11,335 bases of DNA from Brachionus koreanus (Eukaryota; Rotifera; Eurotatoria; Ploima; Brachionidae), in assembly GCA_016987375.1 (NCBI GenBank), contig PJRA01000519.1:2028619-2039953 (forward strand), given 5' to 3'. A program made the translations under genes and the position numbers. Shown here piece after piece: positions 7,052-11,335 of this stretch. The first letter of the stretch is position 1, and each line of letters opens with the position of its first letter. The notes beneath the pieces are model-generated. The model had not been told where the DNA came from, ran no database searches, and saw only the letters and a list, made by a program, of their open reading frames with translations.

Positions 7052-7112
7052 ATTGGACAATGTCGGTAGAAACATAAATAAGGAAAAGACTACTATAGCG
7101 GGATTACGTTAG
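6985..7112 (+). pseudogene. LINE copy B: extreme C-terminus
   Basis: In a frame different from the preceding block, the sequence encodes EVNNRNTLPTSIVTASSTNL followed by FKNRLDN, matching the W-N-x-L-P-x-x-V-V-x-A-x-x-x-N-x-F-K-N-R-L-D ending of CR1-like proteins, and stops at TAG 7110-7112. The normal stretch between HLEYC and this ending (about 100 or more residues) is missing. Confidence 0.82.
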
Positions 7113-7127
7113 TCTTCCTGCTTTGTT

Positions 7128-7146
7128 AGTTTAGTTAAACTAAACT
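7128..7146 (+). other. Perfect 8-bp hairpin in the LINE copy B 3' UTR
   Basis: AGTTTAGT (7128-7135) pairs exactly with ACTAAACT (7139-7146) around a TAA loop, 16 nt after the ORF2 stop. In CR1/L2-like LINEs a 3' stem-loop can be the RT recognition element; that role here is inferred from position. Confidence 0.6.
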
Positions 7147-7164
7147 TGACGGTAGAATATTAAC

Positions 7165-7176
7165 TATTATTATTAA
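7165..7176 (+). repeat. TTA/TAT microsatellite tail of LINE copy B
   Basis: A short TATTATTATTAA run follows the 3' hairpin. CR1/L2-like elements commonly end in short tandem repeats instead of poly(A), so this is the likely 3' terminus of copy B. Confidence 0.45.
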
Positions 7177-7801
7177 CAAATTTGTGTGGAGACTGATCTA
7201 AAATATTAGATAGAACGGCATAGTAAATTCAATATAGAGCTAATACTTTGGTATTTTTTATCTAATTATTTAACCATTTTTTACTAATTCTTTTAATTAA
7301 ATTTTGAAAAAATAATATATTTTAGAAAAATTTTAAATTAAAATAAATACATAAAAAAGGAGAGTATTTTCTATTTGAATTCAGTTATCAAAACATTTAT
7401 TCAACTCAATGAATTCAATTTTTTTATTAAGATATTTTTAAATGAATTTTTTCTGTATAAAAACAATTTATTTAAATTTTTTTCTAATTTATTTAGGTTA
7501 AATATTAAAGAAAATGTTAAAATTAATATTTTTTTGATAATTTTTTATTATTTTTTCTTATCAATTTAAATAACAATGAAAAAAATTTTATAAATTCCTT
7601 TTTAAAAAAATATTTGTAATCATTTTATTAAAAAATAAAAAAGATTAAAATTTAGTAATTAATTACTATTAGTCTTATTAATAAAAAAAGTTTTTAACTT
7701 GTTTACTATGCATTAATTTTACTAAATTATGGGTTGCCTGTTAAAGAGGAAATGTTTACTTGAATAATAGAAATCACCGTATACTTAACTTTATTCTCTA
7801 G
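7177..7801. other. Very AT-rich non-coding stretch
   Basis: Nothing gene-like is seen. The open frame at 7375-7569 is made almost wholly of F, L, I, N and K codons from A/T runs. Just before 7802 the sequence CTTTATTCTCTAG looks like a splice acceptor and might be the end of an intron before the integrase fragment, but no matching upstream exon was found. Confidence 0.6.
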
Positions 7802-8007
7802 GCCGACCCTATAAAAGGTAAATCAGCCATAGAAATAGCAAATATCTTTTTGAAATTCATCTGTTCATTTGGACCACCAAGATTTTTATGCCTGACCGAG
7901 ATACCGAATTCAACAATCTGATTGCTGATAACCTGATTAAACGAATCGGCTCTGAACAAATTTTAGCATCGGCATACCACCATCGAACAACTTCATGTGG
8001 GGTCTAT
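7802..8007 (+). pseudogene. LTR-retrotransposon-type integrase core fragment
   Basis: Frame 7802-7911 reads KGKSAIEIANIFLKFI, then SFGPPRFL, like the region before the second catalytic Asp of retroviral/Ty3-type integrases. A one-base shift at the T run near 7886 leads to PDRDTEFNNLIADNLIKRI, where DRDTEF corresponds to the D-x-G-x-E-F box. It continues to ASAYHHRTT, the S-x-Y-H-P-x-T-x-G box. The sequence then changes identity: the expected Glu is absent and the frame passes without a stop into LINE RT. The first catalytic Asp is also missing upstream. An intact integrase joins retroelement DNA to the host chromosome; this piece cannot. Ty3/gypsy, BEL or Ginger-like origins cannot be separated. 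Confidence 0.75.
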
Positions 8008-8454
8008 TACACACTGCTACCAAAAGCAAGGAAGGCTTTCTGCATTATAATCTTGGTGAAATCAGAAACTCTTTTTATGATACACTCTGAGAAGAAGAAG
8101 CAGGATTTAGAGTAGGGAGAGAATGCATAGACCAAATACTTTCACCGAGAAACATCTTAGAGCAAAGTCTTGAATAGAACAACCTCTTGTATTTTAATTA
8201 AATTTACTTCAAAAAAGCCTTTGACAGCATCCTTGTTGGCCATACTAAGATCATACGGCTTACTAGATTAAAGAAAATAATTAACTAGATTAAAGCTCTT
8301 CTACGAGAAATTCGAGTGTAGTGTGATTCTGGAAAAAGGGCATCTGTGAGCTTCAAAATGTTAACGGAGGGCAAGGGTGCGTTCTGTTTCCGACACTATT
8401 CTTAAAAGTGATATAATGAAGAAAACAACTGTAAATGCCAGAGTAATACAATAG
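8008..8454 (+). pseudogene. LINE copy C RT: fingers, motif A and motif B
   Basis: After TLLPKARKAFCIIIL a shift gives LGEIRNSFYDTL, then (past TGA 8088-8090) AGFRVGRECIDQI and NILEQSLE, the classic Q-A-G-F-R and I-x-E-Q-S boxes. Stops follow at 8175-8177 (TAG, at a position usually Trp) and 8199-8201 (TAA). Motif A reads IYFKKAFDSI: the catalytic Asp that should precede F-K-K-A-F-D is Tyr (TAC 8205-8207). In another frame QGCVLFPTLF (from 8372) is motif B, with the usual Ser of L-S-P changed to Phe. Three frames are needed to follow it. Confidence 0.82.
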
Positions 8455-8784
8455 GCTTTAACAACCGAGCTTAAAGTCTTAAACTTTGCGCATGATCTGG
8501 TGTTAATATCTAGTACAAAAGAAAATATGCATTTGAAAACACAACACTTAGCGACCAACGCTCAACCAGCTGGACTAGAAATAAATGTGGCCAAAACAAA
8601 AGTTATGTGCATAAACACTAAATTAGACAGCCCGATCACCATTGATGATTTACAAGTCGAATATGCAAACGAATTAACATACTTAGGCGGTAACAAAGTA
8701 CAGCAATGTGAACACAAAGAGCCTTTAAGGAAATTTACTACAGCAAAGATTACCTTTGCAAAACTCCGACCAGCATGGAAATAA
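8455..8784 (+). pseudogene. LINE copy C RT: motif C region and thumb
   Basis: The open frame from 8455 reads TELKVLNFAHDLVLISSTKE. The catalytic F-A-D-D box is F-A-H-D, with the first Asp changed to His (CAT 8491-8493). It continues AGLEINVAKTKVM, a motif D/E-type region, then DDLQVEYANELTYLG, matching the L-x-x-V-x-x-x-T-Y-L-G block of this family, and KITFAKLRPAWK before the stop at 8782-8784. This is the longest clean piece of copy C. The substitution would abolish polymerase activity even if the frame were repaired. Confidence 0.88.
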
Positions 8785-9216
8785 AGCAGCTATTGGAAGA
8801 AAACAAAACTCAAACTGTACAAGTGAATGTTGAGGAATCTGTGAATCTGATAAAAAAAGTCTGAACTTCTTCGTCACTGGAAGCCTACGAAGGATTCTAA
8901 TAACGAAGGGTAAAGACTGTCCTGAGACACTGTCAAATGCTAAACTATACAAAAGAACAAATTCAGAGCAATTAAGTCAATACATTAAGATAAAAGATGG
9001 CGATGGCTTTGACAAATAACTAGAATGAAAGAAAAAACCCAAAATAGCCCTTTAATGGACACCAAAAGGGCAACTTAAGGTAGGAAGACAACAGTGACAT
9101 GGAGGTCAATAATCATAAAAGAGCTCACCGAAATGGGAATGACATGGGGAGAAGCTAGGGTGAATGCCAAAAATTTGAGTGAAAAACAAACCCTATGCTC
9201 AACATGGAATAATTAA
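8785..9216 (+). pseudogene. LINE copy C: C-terminal domain
   Basis: Past the stop, KKTKLKLYK continues the thumb. A deletion then removes most of the segment that normally follows (L-L-Y-G-x-E). A frame from about 8836 gives LRRILI and SNAKLYKRTNSEQLSQYIKI, where R-R-x-W-R-W-x-G-H normally follows. Shifts then expose WTPKGQLKVGRQ, TVTWRSIIIKELTEMGMTW and CSTWNN before TAA 9214-9216. The G-R-P...TWRR and final A-L-C-S-T-W are typical of the natural C-terminus of this LINE group, so the end is genuine and not a truncation. Confidence 0.8.
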
Positions 9217-9605
9217 GGGAAAAAAGCCCTATCGCTTCCTAAAATTAAGTTACTTTTCCCGCCACATATTTTATATGGACAAAATGCCCTTTCGATTTGT
9301 TGTAACTCGATACCGTTTGAATAAGTTTATTCTGGAATGTTAAACTTTTTTTTAATTCAGACAGTTGTTTTTTAAATAAGATATAGATTGCTTTAATAAA
9401 ACCATTTTTTAAACCGAAGTTTAAATAATAAGATATTTCATATATCAGAAAATCTTGAGTTATTTATTTTTATTTCTTTGGATAATTTTAAATATTGTTG
9501 TCTAAGTAACAAAGTTCAGTAAGAAGATATAAATGTTTTTTACAAAATAAAATCCTTTTTTCATTCGTTTGTTTTCAATCATTTATTTTTAAGTATTTAA
9601 TTATT
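9217..9605. other. Mostly AT-rich spacer between LINE C and the hAT relic
   Basis: No supported gene. It begins with GGGAAAAAAGCCCT, probably LINE C 3' UTR, then turns AT-rich. A short frame at 9286-9324 (ALSICCNSIPFE) faintly resembles the I-P-F motif near the hAT N-terminus but is too short to call. No terminal inverted repeat or target duplication was found by eye. Confidence 0.5.
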
Positions 9606-10453
9606 GGATCTTCTCTGCCTAATCGGTTGGTTGAATGTCAAGAGTTTCGAAATTTTATGTCACTAATTTGTAAAAAATGGGAACCAACATCAAGAAATAA
9701 CTAAATTTTTTTGCAAAAACTTGACGATATTATAAATGAATTTGCTATTTGGGATAAATTAGTGCTTTTAATTACTGATAAAGGTTCAAATATGGTTAAA
9801 ATGGGTGGGCTTATTAATCTTGTTGGTGAGGATTAGATCGATTTAGCGGACCGCTTTACGAAGAAAGCGAAATTAATTATTTCATAAAAAAAGATTGATG
9901 CATATGAGATGCTTTGCTCATGGTTTACAACTTGTTTTTAAAAAAAGTCTAGTGAAAATTAATAGCGTTATACGCATCATTACAAAATGTACAAAAATAT
10001 CAGCTAAATTTAGACAAAAATTGTCAAAAAGGTTTTTGTTTATTTTTATTTATTTAAAAAAAGAAATAAAAGAAATGAAGAGAATGATAAAGAAACTGAA
10101 TTCAAAAATGAATTAGAAGAATAAAAAAAAAATTAAACACAGAAGAAGATTATTTAGCAGATTTTTTGGATAAAAAACAATTCAAAGTTTTCGGCATTAG
10201 CAACGCTTTGACAAAAATTCTTATCCCAGATACTTCAGAGCAATTAGAACGTTTTTTTTCAAAAAATGATTTTGTCAACAGACCACATAGGTCAAGTTTA
10301 TTTTCATGCATTTATTTGAAAATTAGAAAGCCTTTTACTATCCTTTTGCATATACTCACTTTATCATCTCCATCTTTGGTATTTAAAATTGTTGAGGAAA
10401 AAGAAGAACAATACGCTATTTGCATTGAATTTTGGATCTTTATTATTTTTTAA
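9606..10453 (+). pseudogene. hAT-superfamily transposase relic, internally deleted
   Basis: Frame 9606-9887 reads SLPNRLVECQEFRNFM and KKWEPTSRNN, the P-F-x-x-V-E...P-S-R block. After TAA 9702-9704 it gives VLLITDKGSNMVK, whose Asp (9777-9779) is the likely second catalytic residue (T-x-D-x-x-x-N-M). The usual D-x-W-T-S segment with the first Asp does not fit in the short interval between them and is probably deleted. Stops follow at 9834-9836 and 9885-9887. A shifted frame (9898-10116) has MRCFAHGLQLVFKKSL, the C-x-x-H box. From 10142 another frame carries EEDYLADFLDKKQFKVFG, then IPDTSEQLERFFSK and RPHRSSLF, the hAT C-terminal dimerisation motif (T-S-x-x-x-E-R-x-F-S). The segment with the catalytic Glu, between about 10030 and 10140, is lost. 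The reading past about 10330 has no clear similarity. Confidence 0.85.
10142..10333 (+). pseudogene. hAT C-terminal dimerisation domain fragment
   Basis: This segment is given separately because it is the best-preserved diagnostic part. DFLDKKQFKVFGISNALTKI leads to IPDTSEQLERFFSKNDFVN and RPHRSSLFSCIYLKIRK, matching the pattern I-P-x-T-S...E-R-x-F-S...R-x-x-L. In active hAT transposases this helix-rich part mediates oligomerisation. The frame opens without an ATG, so it is an internal part of the broken gene. Confidence 0.86.
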
Positions 10454-11059
10454 AATTTTCATAAAAAAAAATATTATATCATGCAAGAGGTCTTTTTATG
10501 GGCTCCAGGCAAAATTAAAATATTTTAAGAAAATTAGCAAAGTTTGTCAAGAATTTTGGGAAAAAAAAATCAATTTCCTTACAGATTTAACTTAACTTTT
10601 TAACCTTTATCTAATCTTTCATGCTTTTAATTTGTTTTTGCATTTTTCTACTCTTAGTGAAAGAAAAGAACTTTAAAAGCTTGTTTATGTTGTATTGTAT
10701 TTAAAATTCATAAAATTCCAATTTTCAAAAATTTCAAGATACATGATTAAAATTAATGACAGGAATAGTTTAAAAGATCTAATAGGATTTTTAATTTTTG
10801 AATTGAATAAATTAAATTCAATTTTAAAGAGCTTTTCAAAAGGGTGTCATTCTCAAAATTTATAAAAAAACAAAGTAATTGTTCATTTGATTGTTAACTA
10901 AATAACCTTTTTAGAAAAAATTTAGTTGAAGATGTCAAAAAAATTAATTTTAATTTATTCAATGTTATTTTTTTAGAAAACCAATATCTGTAATACATAT
11001 TATAATATTTCACATCTTGTCTTAATTATAAACCCATGTCCTTAACACGCATTGACGGG
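10454..11059. other. AT-rich non-coding stretch
   Basis: No supported gene or repeat. A 40-codon ATG frame at 10744-10866 is composed of common AT codons without a recognisable motif. Composition becomes less AT-rich only after about 11020, near the putative promoter. Confidence 0.55.
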
Positions 11060-11067
11060 TATAAATA
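11060..11067 (+). promoter_or_regulatory. TATA box (TATAAATA)
   Basis: TATAAATA lies in the context GACGGG-TATAAATA-AGG, flanked by GC-containing sequence unlike the surrounding AT filler, about 140 nt upstream of the ATG at 11208. Transcription would start around 11090, giving a 5' leader of roughly 120 nt. In such an AT-rich window TATA-like words arise by chance, so the flanking context and the downstream frame carry most of the weight. Confidence 0.45.
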
Positions 11068-11207
11068 AGGACTAGATTCTAAGAACGAGAGAGATAAAAA
11101 ACATAAATTGTTAGAGCTCAAAAATTATTAATAAACTATTTAAAAGTATACTTGTGTTATTATTAATTAAACCCCCTATTACATTTTGGTAGGAGTGATA
11201 AATAAAG

Positions 11208-11335
11208 ATGTCTACAATGAAGTTCTTTTCGATACCGATTTCAATGGAATACTGCGAAAGTCTGCCTGTACAAGCGCTAGTCCACATGAAAAAAGCGCAG
11301 AACAACTTATTAGGAACTTTTTTTGACTACCTAAA
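11208..11335 (+). CDS. Unidentified protein, N-terminus only (runs off the window)
   Basis: An ATG at 11208 is preceded in frame by TAA (11199-11201), so this is a bounded start. It is followed by 42 open codons to the window end with no stop. The translation begins MSTMKFFSIPISMEYCESLP and later includes LVHMKKAQNNLLGTFFDYL. Residue use is mixed and globular-looking, with balanced charge, unlike the F/I/K/N-only shadows elsewhere, and the DNA is visibly richer in G and C than its flank. I do not recognise the family. There is no signal peptide or membrane segment in the visible part. A TATA box sits about 140 nt upstream. It could be a host gene's first exon or the start of a further mobile element. 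A minus-strand frame (11305-11111) overlaps it but looks like a shadow because it extends into the AT-rich leader. Confidence 0.42.
   Translation, partial: MSTMKFFSIPISMEYCESLPVQALVHMKKAQNNLLGTFFDYL

Larger units (their letters stand above)
8008..9216 (+). mobile_element. LINE copy C, 5'-truncated, intact 3' coding end
   Basis: This is a third non-LTR retrotransposon, of a different family from copies A and B (the group with QAGFR, FADD and a C-terminal W-T-P-x-G...TWRR block, often annotated as RTE-like; clade not certain). It begins within the RT fingers at YTLLPKARKAFCIIIL and runs to CSTWNN and TAA 9214-9216. It has many stops and frameshifts but keeps recognisable segments across nearly the whole RT and the C-terminal domain. 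It is in the same orientation as copies A and B, and its left end is fused to the integrase fragment. The 3' UTR and tail were not identified. Confidence 0.82.

Noticed and set aside
7375..7569. Plus-strand 64-codon frame, could look like a membrane peptide
   Set aside because: Almost entirely F, L, I, N and K codons from A/T runs in filler DNA; no supporting context.
7786..7801. Splice acceptor CTTTATTCTCTAG before the integrase fragment
   Set aside because: Plausible acceptor but no upstream exon or donor could be matched, so no intron is called.
8361..8558. Minus-strand frame opposite LINE copy C
   Set aside because: Overlaps the RT motif B and motif C coding on the plus strand, which has clear family similarity; a shadow.
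8725..8952. Minus-strand frame opposite the LINE copy C C-terminal domain
   Set aside because: Shadow of plus-strand LINE coding; no own signature.
9286..9324. ALSICCNSIPFE, resembling the hAT N-terminal I-P-F motif
   Set aside because: Too short, and a better match to the same motif occurs at 9606 onward; could be coincidence.
10389..10595. Plus-strand frame after the hAT domain
   Set aside because: Lysine- and phenylalanine-rich, overlaps the end of the hAT frame out of phase, and shows no hAT or other motif.
10744..10866. Short ATG frame of 40 codons
   Set aside because: Length expected by chance; no motif, repeat or regulatory context.
11111..11305. Minus-strand 64-codon frame at the right edge
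   Set aside because: Extends into the AT-rich leader with low-complexity I/N/L residues, while the plus strand has a bounded ATG and a TATA box. The choice is not certain.

Overview
The window looks like AT-rich nuclear DNA of a small invertebrate. The evidence is eukaryotic: relics of non-LTR retrotransposons with coiled-coil ORF1, endonuclease and reverse transcriptase parts, MULE-like and hAT DNA transposases, an LTR-type integrase, and spliceosomal introns of only 44-48 nt. Extreme AT bias with this mix would fit a monogonont rotifer such as Brachionus, but nothing here proves the taxon. There are no bacterial-style operons, ribosome binding sites, CRISPR arrays or recognisable tRNA/rRNA genes.

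Layout: 1-916 is a tandem satellite of seven monomers of about 137 bp in alternating A/B types, giving a dimeric higher-order unit of about 275 bp. 917-1483 is AT-rich filler. 1484-3695 (minus strand) is a broken MULE-like transposase gene with three short introns. Its 3' part carries a Ulp1/C48 cysteine-protease-like domain and perhaps a degraded zinc finger. 3748-6207 (plus) is LINE copy A, with ORF1, endonuclease remnant, RT remnant and C-terminal domain, and two large internal deletions. 6209-7176 (plus) is LINE copy B, a CR1-like element, also internally deleted, with a 3' hairpin and a short TTA tail. 7177-7801 is AT-rich and shows no gene. 7802-8007 is an LTR-retrotransposon-type integrase fragment, joined directly to LINE copy C (8008-9216), a different RT family that keeps its C-terminal end. 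9606-10453 is a hAT transposase relic. 10454-11059 is AT-rich. The right edge has a good TATA box (11060-11067) upstream of a bounded, open and less AT-rich reading frame (11208 to the window end), the only candidate for an intact host gene.

No mobile element here looks autonomous. Each coding relic has stops, frameshifts or deletions, and all three LINE copies have lost the RT active site: copies A and B by deletion of the YADD region, copy C by substitutions at catalytic aspartates. The region therefore reads as a transposon graveyard beside a satellite, possibly pericentromeric or subtelomeric (inference). The most interesting items are the transposase plus C48 protease gene with tiny introns, the regular dimeric satellite, the integrase/LINE chimera, and the unidentified gene start at the right edge.
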